Shown one piece after another: positions 46,301 to 53,795 of a stretch of DNA of 64,000 nt (its first letter is position 1; each line of letters opens with the position of its first letter). The DNA is from Promethearchaeota archaeon (GTDB taxonomy: Archaea > Asgardarchaeota > Lokiarchaeia > Helarchaeales > RDOG01): positions 209,895 through 273,894 of the forward strand of contig RDOG01000006.1 of NCBI GenBank assembly GCA_011365055.1. Direction: 5' to 3'. The notes under the pieces were generated by a model. It saw nothing but the letters and a program-made list of their open reading frames with translations, was not told the origin of the DNA and made no database searches. A program made the position numbers and the translations under genes.

Positions 46301-47014
46301 ATTTCACAAAAAAAAGCATCTATTAAAGAGATATTCAGCTATAATTACGAAAATTTCCTTAATTTTAATTTTTTTAATATAAATGAAAATGACGAGAATA
46401 ATGATGTTACTTATAAAGAAAGAATTTCAAATTCAATTAAAAAAAAGGATGATTTGGAGGCTCTAATTGAATATATTAAATACGAAGCAAAAACATTAGT
46501 TGAAATAAAAAATAAATTTAAAAATAATAATATTGAAGAAAATCTTGAAAAATTATTTAGAAAAAATATAATAAAAAGAGAAATTTTTCCAATTTTTGAA
46601 TCTAACATGGCAAGAAGTTCTATTAAATTTTTTATAATTGAAGAATACTCTTTAAAAAATATAATTATTAAAAAATTAAATAAAAATAATATTATTCAAA
46701 AAAAGTATATAAAACTGGATGACGGAGAAGATTTTAATTATATATATGAAAATTTAGTTGCAATAAAAATATTTGAAATGTTTAACGTAAAAAATAGAGA
46801 TTTAGAAATATTAGAGAAAGCTAAAGAATTTATCGAATTAACTCAAAAATATAAATATGAAAAAATAATAGTAATTCTTCCATTATATGAAGATTTAATC
46901 AATTTTAATGACCAAATTACAAATCTCCAAGAAATTGAAATTTTTGCATTTTATTTCAATTATAAGCAATGGAATTTGTTGAATAAACTAATAATGAATA
47001 TATCTAAGAATTAA
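43361..47014 (+). CDS. HerA/TraG-like ATPase with membrane domain
   Basis: This protein has 1217 residues. Residues 25-240 contain six to seven hydrophobic segments. The P-loop GLIGMGKTE is at 643-650 and a Walker B strand VVIEDAQ near 872, followed by SMISIATRPE and the helicase-like FRLTTGQD. The arrangement fits membrane-anchored HerA/VirB4-type translocation ATPases. A 300-residue C-terminal extension is Lys/Asn-rich and unrecognised. It may pump DNA or protein across the membrane. No secretion or conjugation partners are adjacent. Confidence 0.72.
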   Translation: MGNQKGFISNYDEKFNKDQFEQNKLIEGNKEKFKLFIKILIILFLIKYISKYILMNYNLDAFIDSSLVSLIINIINQLIFIVEIFFLGFLNYFLQRYFKYKKNISKIKKICISIMGNLLFIGIFFLIDFFIFSNYVINPKIFNSISTNLFLFLNQIHYLIYLINYNLILFLSSFIFLYFFLKNIKIRLFFGLLINFTLFYLILNNFSIFEIFELHLYLISYFLLILNLILFIFNIKYSKKSFNVNEFRVDDFYIILKGENNKKRIMSFLEIEEIPKNFSVREIRETPRLIDKLNIRRIKQYTFYHLLALAEELDQIAFEILITDNSIKLRFVLSIITKENEKILKEKMIDKIEFFKSVYISSFPGIKFKVMRNNELKDAWKEVIYYNSNNNLKWVDKNIIEISKESKEYKKYLSILKISSSICLKAEDPLTQIDQLINNLLSNKIKSRTITVLKPYIKHDFDENFNKFGPYILQDQNKTALFDNELQEKVKKLSQYLRHKESLQLWTTSIYQIIESKNVNDLRIKIKKAKAFLISIFSDSFKKIEIDFIKRRNLKSTLVNVLMRDPINELILSSDQAIGVFHLPEKITPSIITNFKIPNFDLPPKTDQKQNQIPIGEVLYQDLPLFPAFIDIEELRLNTFITGLIGMGKTEFSKNILINLSKNFPKINWMVLEWKGDYSNLIYQIDEPILVLPIGNDHLNFKINLFEPKKSNPENHANKIFSIFKESLKSSMKSEMSSYELSPQMEKITKEVLIECIKNKQKRSFTCFFQELKNYEKAFSSNNKSISMTIAAIENRFNKFVNGSLRNILNVQKSNVNFHDLMNYKVVFDFSHVILKEGSKEEAILLMNIILKYVMDEALNRGPINELKHIVVIEDAQYLVPSILRELPETTLGEDIPLLLRGVGESMISIATRPEISQDIIANSALKISFRLTTGQDTSKVSGYQNLNELHEKYLKILPKRECIVTTLNFPFPFRIKTLNISQKKASIKEIFSYNYENFLNFNFFNINENDENNDVTYKERISNSIKKKDDLEALIEYIKYEAKTLVEIKNKFKNNNIEENLEKLFRKNIIKREIFPIFESNMARSSIKFFIIEEYSLKNIIIKKLNKNNIIQKKYIKLDDGEDFNYIYENLVAIKIFEMFNVKNRDLEILEKAKEFIELTQKYKYEKIIVILPLYEDLINFNDQITNLQEIEIFAFYFNYKQWNLLNKLIMNISKN

Positions 47015-47043
47015 AAAATATTAAATAGCTATTAATAAAAAAA

Positions 47044-47757
47044 TTATCGCTTTTTTCTTCCACTTCTTCTCGCTGCAATCAATCCTACTTTTCTTCCTGG
47101 AGGAGCATTTCTTGAAACGCAAGAACCTTTTTTTCCAATATGCTGGTGATTCCCTCCACCGTGAGGATGGTTACAAGCATTCATTGCAACCCCTCTTACC
47201 ACTGGCCAATAAATTCCTTTTGCTCTAGTTTGGTAAAATTTATTTCCAGCTTTCACAATAGGTTTTTCTGTCCTTCCTCCTCCTGCAACAATACCAATTG
47301 TAGCACGGCATAAAGGATGGAAATTCTTAAACTTCCCTGACTTCAATTTAACAACAATTTTTTCCTTTGAGCGCGTTTGAATAGTAGCATATGATCCCGA
47401 AGATCGAATAAATTTTCCTCCATCTCCTGGATTTGCTTCTATATTGAATATTGGTATTCCTTCAGGAATTTTATAAAGAGGTAAAACATTGCCGATATTT
47501 ACAGAAGCATCATGTCCAATTTCTATTTTATGACCAATTTGGACTCCTTCTGGAACTAAAAAGAAAGTGAGTTCCTTATTATCTAAAATATATTTTCCTA
47601 AAGGTGCTCCTCTTCCAATTTCATGATGAAACTCTAAAAGTTCCGCATCTCTCTTTTTTTCTTCTTGTAAAATGTATTTTATTGGTTTAATTCTTCTATG
47701 CGTTGGTGCCCTAAATACTTTACTAGATTTCCTTTGAACTCTTAATCTCTTTCCCAT
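47044..47757 (-). CDS. rpl2: 50S ribosomal protein uL2
   Basis: This protein has 237 residues. Start at ATG 47757 (MGKRLRVQRK); GGTGA lies 5 nt before it, so the longer frame with GTG is not used. Signatures include GDGGKFIRSSGSYA, GGGRTEKP and the catalytic-centre loop AMNACNHPHGGG. It binds 23S rRNA near the peptidyl transferase centre. It follows uL23 by 14 bases. Other S10-operon genes (uL3, uL4, uS19) are not next to it. Confidence 0.96.
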   Translation of the reverse strand: MGKRLRVQRKSSKVFRAPTHRRIKPIKYILQEEKKRDAELLEFHHEIGRGAPLGKYILDNKELTFFLVPEGVQIGHKIEIGHDASVNIGNVLPLYKIPEGIPIFNIEANPGDGGKFIRSSGSYATIQTRSKEKIVVKLKSGKFKNFHPLCRATIGIVAGGGRTEKPIVKAGNKFYQTRAKGIYWPVVRGVAMNACNHPHGGGNHQHIGKKGSCVSRNAPPGRKVGLIAARRSGRKKR

Positions 47758-47771
47758 TAAAATCACCAGAA

Positions 47772-48047
47772 TTAGAAGATCCCTAATTTTGTAGCAATAT
47801 CTGCTGCATTAACGATGTTAAAATCAAATTTAATAATTGCTTTCTTTTTTCCTTTATTATTAATTAAAGTGTTGATTTTAATTATACCTTTTTTATCGAC
47901 ACTGAATAATTTATTTATTGCCCATTTTATTTGGTGCTTATTTGCACTTTTATTTACTATAAACGTTAATTTATTTTCTCTTTCAATTTGTTCAAATGCC
48001 GCTTCTGTCATAATGGGTTGTATGATAATATTATAAGGAGTCTTCAT
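47772..48047 (-). CDS. rpl23: 50S ribosomal protein uL23
   Basis: This protein has 91 residues from ATG 48047. PIMTEAAFEQIERENKLTFI and ANKHQIKWAINKLFSV are conserved uL23 segments. It docks at the ribosomal exit tunnel. A GTGA site precedes the start. It forms a two-gene unit with uL2; the upstream neighbour is a divergent small zinc-finger gene rather than uL4. Confidence 0.93.
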   Translation of the reverse strand: MKTPYNIIIQPIMTEAAFEQIERENKLTFIVNKSANKHQIKWAINKLFSVDKKGIIKINTLINNKGKKKAIIKFDFNIVNAADIATKLGIF

Positions 48048-48221
48048 TAAAATCACTTAATTTTGAAATTATAAAATTAGTTAATTATAATTTTAAAAAG
48101 TTTTTGAAAATCAAAGAATCATAATACACAAATATTAAACAAGCTTTTAAGAATCTAAATCTTTAATTAGATTGAATATATTTAATATAAGTTTAAATAT
48201 TAAGATTTTGAAGAAGTATTA

Positions 48222-48572
48222 ATGAAAAATTCAAAGCAGAATATTAAAAATTTCCAACAAAATATTTTAGAATCCTTTATGAGTAGTTCAATTAAAAATT
48301 TAATTAAAAATGGAAGAATTTTATGTCCAATTTGTGGAAAAAAAATTCAGAATTTGAGTCGTAGGTTAAGATTCATAAATTCTCCTGCTAGTATATATAT
48401 TTTCTTTTCTCATATAAAATGCAAAAATTTTTTTTTTAAAAAGCTTTCCCAAGAATCAAGCATTGAAACAATAAAAGAAATTATTTATAACACGCCTATA
48501 AGAGAAGAAACACAAAAAATGAAAAAAGAAATATTTTTTGAGACTTTAAATAATTTTATTAATAAAATTTAA
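48222..48572 (+). CDS. Small zinc-finger-like protein
   Basis: This protein has 116 residues. A possible metal site is formed by CPICGKK (residues 36-42) and HIKC about 30 residues later. The rest is basic and helical. No family is recognised. It is divergent from uL23 and precedes the gap with origin-box-like elements. Confidence 0.5.
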   Translation: MKNSKQNIKNFQQNILESFMSSSIKNLIKNGRILCPICGKKIQNLSRRLRFINSPASIYIFFSHIKCKNFFFKKLSQESSIETIKEIIYNTPIREETQKMKKEIFFETLNNFINKI

Positions 48573-48839
48573 TTCTTATTATAAGATTTTTTAACAAGAT
48601 ATTGAAATATTTCGATAAATCATTTTTTACATAATATTTTTTTAAATTTCTTATAGATCTCTCTCTAATTTTTATTCTAATTTTTATTATGATTTTCATC
48701 TTCAAAATTTTAGTATAAAATTTCATACTTTACTTATTCACATTTTCACAAGAAATTCTTGAGAATAGAAATATTGTCGGGATAATATCGTGATATATCT
48801 TAAATCAACATATGATGTTTGGATCTTCTCTAATTTTAA

Positions 48840-48861
48840 CCCCTTCATTTCCATTGGAAAT
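48840..48861 (+). other. Origin-recognition-box-like element A
   Basis: It reads CCCCTTCATTTCCATTGGAA plus AT, close to the archaeal ORB: a C-run (G-string on the other strand) followed by the TTTCCA-TGGAAA dyad. Confidence 0.65.
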
Positions 48862-48894
48862 TTTTTTGCTGTTTCACAAAGAATTGAATTATGA

Positions 48895-48916
48895 CCCCAT
48901 TATTTCCACTGGAAAA
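48895..48916 (+). other. Origin-recognition-box-like element B
   Basis: It reads CCCCATTATTTCCACTGGAA plus AA, with the mini-ORB dyad TTTCCACTGGAAA intact. Same orientation as element A. Confidence 0.65.
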
Positions 48917-49056
48917 TTTTTATTTTAATTATGATGTAAAAATCGGTCATTCGCACATAATTAAGAAAATATGTGAAATAGTGATTTATAAAAATGGTTA
49001 TTTATGTAAATTAATATTCAAAATTAAAAACTTATATTAACTTAATTAAATATAAA

Positions 49057-49950
49057 CTAGTCCTCTTCCGTTTGTGCTGTTTTTGACCATTCTTCTATAG
49101 CTTGTCCAATAAGATCCATTAAATTATCCCTAAATGTAGGATTAATTGCAACCATAGGAAAAGTTGGAACCCCTAATAATCGTTCAACTAGTTTAGGCTT
49201 CATCGCCCTAGGCATATCTTGCTTATTTGCCAAGCAGTAAGTGATTAAAACTCTTTCTTCTTGTTTTTCTTTTATGATATCCAAATACACCTTTTTTGTT
49301 TCAACCACGTTTTCAACGGTCGAATCAGTTACTAAAAGTACGATATTAGTACCTCTCAATAAAAAAGTCCATAATGGCGTGTATCTTTCTTGTCCCGCAA
49401 AATCCCAAATTATAATTTCATACCTATCTGATAACCCAGAGAGCCTTTTTACATCTACAGCTATCGTTGGATTATAATCTAAAGGTATATCTGTTCCTCT
49501 CATTAGATTTAATAAGGTTGTCTTTCCAACACCACCAAAACCAACAAGAGCAATTTTAATAACTCCCATCAAGATTTTCTCCAAGGATGATACAAAACCA
49601 TCAAAAACACTCGTATCTTTACCATCCCAACTGAGTGCTTGAATACCATAATCTTCGACAAAGGAGTCTCGAGCTCTTTTCAAACGTTCTCTTAAGCCTA
49701 ATTCATCATCTCCCTGATCTGCGCAAAATACAAATAGGTAATCTTTATACCGCCCAGGGCCACCCGTATAAACAAATTTTAATCTTCCAGTGATTACTGA
49801 TTTCACTTCTCCTTCTGCTAAACTCCCTGCAAAAGAACTAACTGCACTTAAAAATACTGAAACTAAGCTGTCATCTACTTTTACAGAACCATAAGTCTTG
49901 TGAAAGATAATCTTTCCATCGCTCTTTATGACGTAAACGTGATTTATCAT
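49057..49950 (-). CDS. Longin-like domain fused to Arf-like GTPase
   Basis: This protein has 297 residues. Residues 1-125 (NHVYVIKSDGKIIFHKTYGS) are the same longin-like domain seen at 11605 and 38133. An Arf/Sar-type GTPase follows: G1 GFGGVGKTT (137-145), G3 WDFAGQERY, G4 NKQD near 248. Unlike the MglA-like GTPases here, it keeps the G3 aspartate. Its codon use looks less A+T-biased than its neighbours, which may indicate high expression. In eukaryotes longin domains and Arf/Rab GTPases act together in membrane traffic. The start has GGAG 8 bases upstream. Confidence 0.85.
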   Translation of the reverse strand: MINHVYVIKSDGKIIFHKTYGSVKVDDSLVSVFLSAVSSFAGSLAEGEVKSVITGRLKFVYTGGPGRYKDYLFVFCADQGDDELGLRERLKRARDSFVEDYGIQALSWDGKDTSVFDGFVSSLEKILMGVIKIALVGFGGVGKTTLLNLMRGTDIPLDYNPTIAVDVKRLSGLSDRYEIIIWDFAGQERYTPLWTFLLRGTNIVLLVTDSTVENVVETKKVYLDIIKEKQEERVLITYCLANKQDMPRAMKPKLVERLLGVPTFPMVAINPTFRDNLMDLIGQAIEEWSKTAQTEED

Positions 49951-50341
49951 TTCTTTTTCTCCAAATTAACGATTATTATTTCTTGATTAAGTATTAAATA
50001 TTATTTAAATATATTTGAATAAATTAAAAAGAATTAAGTACATCGCACCTAATACAAATTTAATTATAGAAATCATTAAAAAATTCTTAATTCTGGCGAG
50101 TTTTTTATTAATCCATAAAAATTAGCCTTTTTATCCATTTTATTTTTGCAAATAGATTATATTGATAGGTAAAAACATATTTTTTAATCTTTATCATTTT
50201 TTTTAACAAGATCTTAATTTATTCTGTTTGATTTCTAATAATAATATTAAATTTTTTATTAATATTATTCTAAATGTTTAAAGGAAAATACTTGATTTCT
50301 TCATTTACAATTAAATATAACGATTACTATGAGGAAAAAAA
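49951..50341. other. Intergenic gap, nothing recognised
   Basis: This A+T-rich gap lies between the divergent GTPase and isopropylmalate-synthase-family genes. Apart from probable promoters for both and the GAGGA site before 50342, I see no RNA gene, repeat or conserved box. Confidence 0.5.
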
Positions 50342-51661
50342 ATGAACAAAAATTCAGATTTCATTTACGATAATGAGTATCTAGAGAACTTTAATTTATA
50401 TAAGGATAACATACCATCTAAAATACCAAAAAAGATTCAAATTTGGGATGAAACTCTTCGGGACGGGCAACAAACTCCTGGTGTGAATTTAGATTTTGAC
50501 CAAACGATTGAAATTGCTAGATTATTGGATGAAATTGGCGTCTCAGTTATTGCTGTCGGATATCCTGCCGTTTCTAAGGAGGAAAAAGAAACTGTAAAAA
50601 AAATTGCTTCCGATGGATTTAAAGCTAAAATTGCAGCTCCAGCTAGAGCTGTTAAAAGTGATATTAATCATTCATTAGATTGTAATGTAGATGAAATTCC
50701 CATTTTTTTTCCGATTAGTGACTTGGCATTAAAAAAGGTAATAAAAATATCATTTGAAGATGCCTTAGACAGAATTTGTACCGCAATTCAATATTCTGTG
50801 GATCATGGAGTAATTACTGATTTCATAGCAATGGATGCATCTAGAACAAAAATTGAAAAATTAGACAAATTATTTAGAGCTGCATTTGAAGTTGGAGCTA
50901 ATAAAGTAGTAATCGCAGATACAACAGGATTTTTAAGACCGGTATCAATGTCTTATTTAGTAAATGAAATAAAAAAACAAGCTTTTTACGAAAAAAAATG
51001 CATTTCTATACATTGTCATAATGACTTGGGATTAGCAAATGCTAATACTTTAGCAGCGATAGAAATGGGTGCAAATTATCCTCATGTTTGTGTCAATGGC
51101 TATGGAGAAAGAAGTGGAAATTGTGCTTTAGAGGAATTAGTGCTTTCCTTGGAAATTCAATATGGTATAAAGACTGGAATAAAAATGGAAAAGTTATATG
51201 AGTTATCACAATTGACAGAAAACCTCTTTGGGCTGCCACTATCAATTCATAAACCTATAGTTGGAATGAACAGTTTTTCTCATGAGAGCGGATTACATGT
51301 AAATGCCATCTTAACGGGGGGGGGTGAAACAATTGAACCATATTCTCCTAGGTTAATTGGTCGAAGAAGGCGATATTTTGTTGGTAAATATAGTGGGAGA
51401 TCAAGTATTGAACATGTCTTAAAATTATTAAATGTAGAATTAACTAAAGAAGAAATTGAAAAGATTTTAATAGAAATAAAAAAACCAAGATATATTAAAG
51501 AAAAAGAAGCAGTTGAAACAATGAATAAAATAAGAAAGGAACTTCTTAAATCTTATTCAGGCGTCCCTGCTACCGGATTTTTGAAAATTCTAAAAAATGT
51601 TACCGGAAAGATACCTAATATTGATAAAAAAACCTTAAATGAATATTCAGTTATTTTTTAA
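50342..51661 (+). CDS. Isopropylmalate/homocitrate synthase-family enzyme
   Basis: This protein has 439 residues. WDETLRDGQQTPG (residues 35-47) and the metal-binding HCHNDLGLAN near 222 define the DRE-TIM acyltransferase family that condenses acetyl-CoA with a 2-oxo acid. GNCALEELV and HESGLHV support the LeuA/HCS branch. It lacks the long regulatory LeuA C-terminal domain. It could be 2-isopropylmalate, homocitrate, citramalate or Re-citrate synthase; sequence alone does not decide. No leucine or lysine pathway genes adjoin it. Confidence 0.82.
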   Translation: MNKNSDFIYDNEYLENFNLYKDNIPSKIPKKIQIWDETLRDGQQTPGVNLDFDQTIEIARLLDEIGVSVIAVGYPAVSKEEKETVKKIASDGFKAKIAAPARAVKSDINHSLDCNVDEIPIFFPISDLALKKVIKISFEDALDRICTAIQYSVDHGVITDFIAMDASRTKIEKLDKLFRAAFEVGANKVVIADTTGFLRPVSMSYLVNEIKKQAFYEKKCISIHCHNDLGLANANTLAAIEMGANYPHVCVNGYGERSGNCALEELVLSLEIQYGIKTGIKMEKLYELSQLTENLFGLPLSIHKPIVGMNSFSHESGLHVNAILTGGGETIEPYSPRLIGRRRRYFVGKYSGRSSIEHVLKLLNVELTKEEIEKILIEIKKPRYIKEKEAVETMNKIRKELLKSYSGVPATGFLKILKNVTGKIPNIDKKTLNEYSVIF

Positions 51662-51675
51662 TTCTTAATTTTTTA

Positions 51676-52230
51676 TCAATCTCTAATTAGTTCTAATTTT
51701 ATTTTTATGAGAATAAATGATGCAAATGAAATAATAATTGAAATATTAAACACTAAGTCTAAAATTAAGTGTAGAATTAGCAAACCCGCATCTATATAGG
51801 AAAATAAAGAAGAAATTCTAAAAATTATATTAATTATTTCAATAATTGCTAAAGATATTATTAAAATTGAGGAAATCTTCGAATATAAAATTAATTTTTC
51901 GTTTTTTAAATTAATTATTTCTCTATTTGTTAGATCATATTTTTTAAAAACTTTATATAGACAATAAAACGCAATAATAGTGGTAATAATTAGCAAATTA
52001 TAGAAAAAAAAGAATAAATCTCCCCCTTCTAATGTAAAATTTAATCCTAATATTCCGATACCTTGATAATTTTTATATTGCATTATAAATGATACAACGA
52101 ATGTTTCATTCCAAAAATTAATTATTAATAAAATAAAAAAAACGAATGAAATCAGAAAAAAATTTTTATTTTTCAAATTTTTAGCAGAATTTTCCATCAT
52201 ATTATTATTTTCTTCTTTTAAATCATTCAT
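51676..52230 (-). CDS. Four-span membrane protein
   Basis: This protein has 184 residues with four hydrophobic segments (about 26-45, 74-95, 115-135 and 148-172) and Lys/Asn-rich ends. It has no enzymatic motif. It is convergent with the synthase gene, 14 bases apart, and 49 bases downstream of the macro-domain gene on the same strand. Confidence 0.55.
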   Translation of the reverse strand: MNDLKEENNNMMENSAKNLKNKNFFLISFVFFILLIINFWNETFVVSFIMQYKNYQGIGILGLNFTLEGGDLFFFFYNLLIITTIIAFYCLYKVFKKYDLTNREIINLKNEKLILYSKISSILIISLAIIEIINIIFRISSLFSYIDAGLLILHLILDLVFNISIIISFASFILIKIKLELIRD

Positions 52231-52279
52231 TAAAAATCATTTTTTTACTTTACTTTAATTTTATTAAAAATTAAAAACC

Positions 52280-52915
52280 CTAATCTTCTTCAAAGTATTT
52301 TAATCCATTTTTGAATTCTTCAACCATTTCTAAATCAATATCACATAAAATTATATTATTTAAGGGGGCATTAACAAAATATGTATTACTTTGATTAATA
52401 ATTCCATCAATTATAGCTTTTGCTGATTTCTTTTTTGTTATTCCTCCCGATTCTATGCCCATCGCTGGAAATGCAATACTTTTTACTTCGACTGAATCTT
52501 TATCCAATCCAAGATTCCACCATAACTCATACGCTCTTTGCATTGTTGCCCTTATTGCACTTAACAACCTATTTCTATTTGATTCTTCAATAAGATCATT
52601 CATTATCGGTGTATGTATAATAAATTTTATATTAGGTTTTAAATTTCCTGCAGTTGTAATAACTGCTTCACCTATTGGACAGAAACCCCCGTAATCTTTT
52701 AAGTGAGATTGATTCTTATAATTTTTTAAAATATTAAATGCTTCATCTTCAACAACTTTACCTGCGGCTTTTTTAATTGCCAAAGCAATCCCAGAATCCA
52801 TTTTTAAATATTTATTTGAAGGATTTACAATGGCATCAACTGTTAAATCCGTAATATTTCCATGAAATACTTGTATGACTAAATTTTTATATCGGGTTTC
52901 AGCTATTTTTTTCAA
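52280..52915 (-). CDS. Macro-domain protein
   Basis: This protein has 211 residues with TTG start 52915, supported by GGTGA 7 bases upstream. DAIVNPSNKYLKMDSGIALA is the ADP-ribose-binding macro signature, and FPAMGIESGGI the second loop. Macro proteins bind or remove ADP-ribose and O-acetyl-ADP-ribose. It is divergent from the membrane protein at 53089. Confidence 0.9.
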   Translation of the reverse strand: MKKIAETRYKNLVIQVFHGNITDLTVDAIVNPSNKYLKMDSGIALAIKKAAGKVVEDEAFNILKNYKNQSHLKDYGGFCPIGEAVITTAGNLKPNIKFIIHTPIMNDLIEESNRNRLLSAIRATMQRAYELWWNLGLDKDSVEVKSIAFPAMGIESGGITKKKSAKAIIDGIINQSNTYFVNAPLNNIILCDIDLEMVEEFKNGLKYFEED

Positions 52916-53088
52916 TTAAAGCTCACCGTTCTGTTTTATTTAATTTAATGTTTTTTCGTTTATCTAAAAACTTTTTTATTGCAAAAAGAATTTAAAAAAT
53001 TCATTTCTTTTATTAAAAAATTCAATATTCGAATAATTAAATAATAAGGGGAGTTTAAAAGCTATTTTTTTTTAAAAAAAAAGGTGAT

Positions 53089-53763
53089 TTGTTGTTTTTA
53101 ACATTAAATATTTTAGCATTTTTTGGAAATTTAATCATTTGCCCTATTGCAGCAATTATTCTTTTAAAACAATGGTATTTTAGCGATCGAAGATTTCTAA
53201 CAGATTTACCATTTCTTTTAGGCTTATCTTTCATTTCCGCTTTTATTGATAATATTGATTCTACTATTGGATTTATATTAAATTTTAAACAAAATGTATA
53301 TTCTGGGATTTTATCTGCCAGTATTATGATTATAATCTTAACTTTTATGTTGATTATTATTACTGATTTGATCTTCAATGAAAAATCGAAAAAATCAAGA
53401 TATATAATATTATTTTTATCTGCAATTCTATTAGAGTTATTAGCAATTATTCTAATTCTTTTTGATTTACACGTGATATTTGTTATGTTTATAAACGTTT
53501 GTTTAGCATTACCAACTACGATAGTTTTTGCTTTTACTTTTATTCAATGTTACAGACAAGAGAGACTTCCAAATATCAATCCACTTTATATTGGGATTGG
53601 TTTTTCCTTATATAGTATATCATGGATTATAAAAACTATTATGTTTGCTACGCTTGATCCAATTTCTTATGTTTTTCCTGCTTGGATTTTTATTGGATAT
53701 TTTTTAGATATCTTAGCATATTCAATTGCGATTTATGGTTTTACTCATAAAGCTCCATATTGA
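53089..53763 (+). CDS. Seven-span membrane protein
   Basis: This protein has about 224 residues with seven hydrophobic helices and little outside them. The start is one of two adjacent TTG codons (53089 or 53092) just after GGTGA; the second gives better spacing. No family recognised. Its stop overlaps the open frame of the next gene, suggesting an operon with the alpha/beta hydrolase. Confidence 0.6.
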   Translation: MLFLTLNILAFFGNLIICPIAAIILLKQWYFSDRRFLTDLPFLLGLSFISAFIDNIDSTIGFILNFKQNVYSGILSASIMIIILTFMLIIITDLIFNEKSKKSRYIILFLSAILLELLAIILILFDLHVIFVMFINVCLALPTTIVFAFTFIQCYRQERLPNINPLYIGIGFSLYSISWIIKTIMFATLDPISYVFPAWIFIGYFLDILAYSIAIYGFTHKAPY

Positions 53764-53795
53764 TCTTCAACTATAACTTATATAGAGATGAAATT

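Larger units (their letters stand above)
48573..49056. other. Intergenic region with two direct ORB-like elements
   Basis: This 484-base gap has no gene. It holds two origin-recognition-box-like elements (48840-48861 and 48895-48916) in the same orientation, 55 bp apart start to start. There is also a short tandem repeat of CTAATTTTTATT near 48665-48690 and otherwise A+T-rich sequence. It is a candidate replication origin. Confidence 0.6.
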
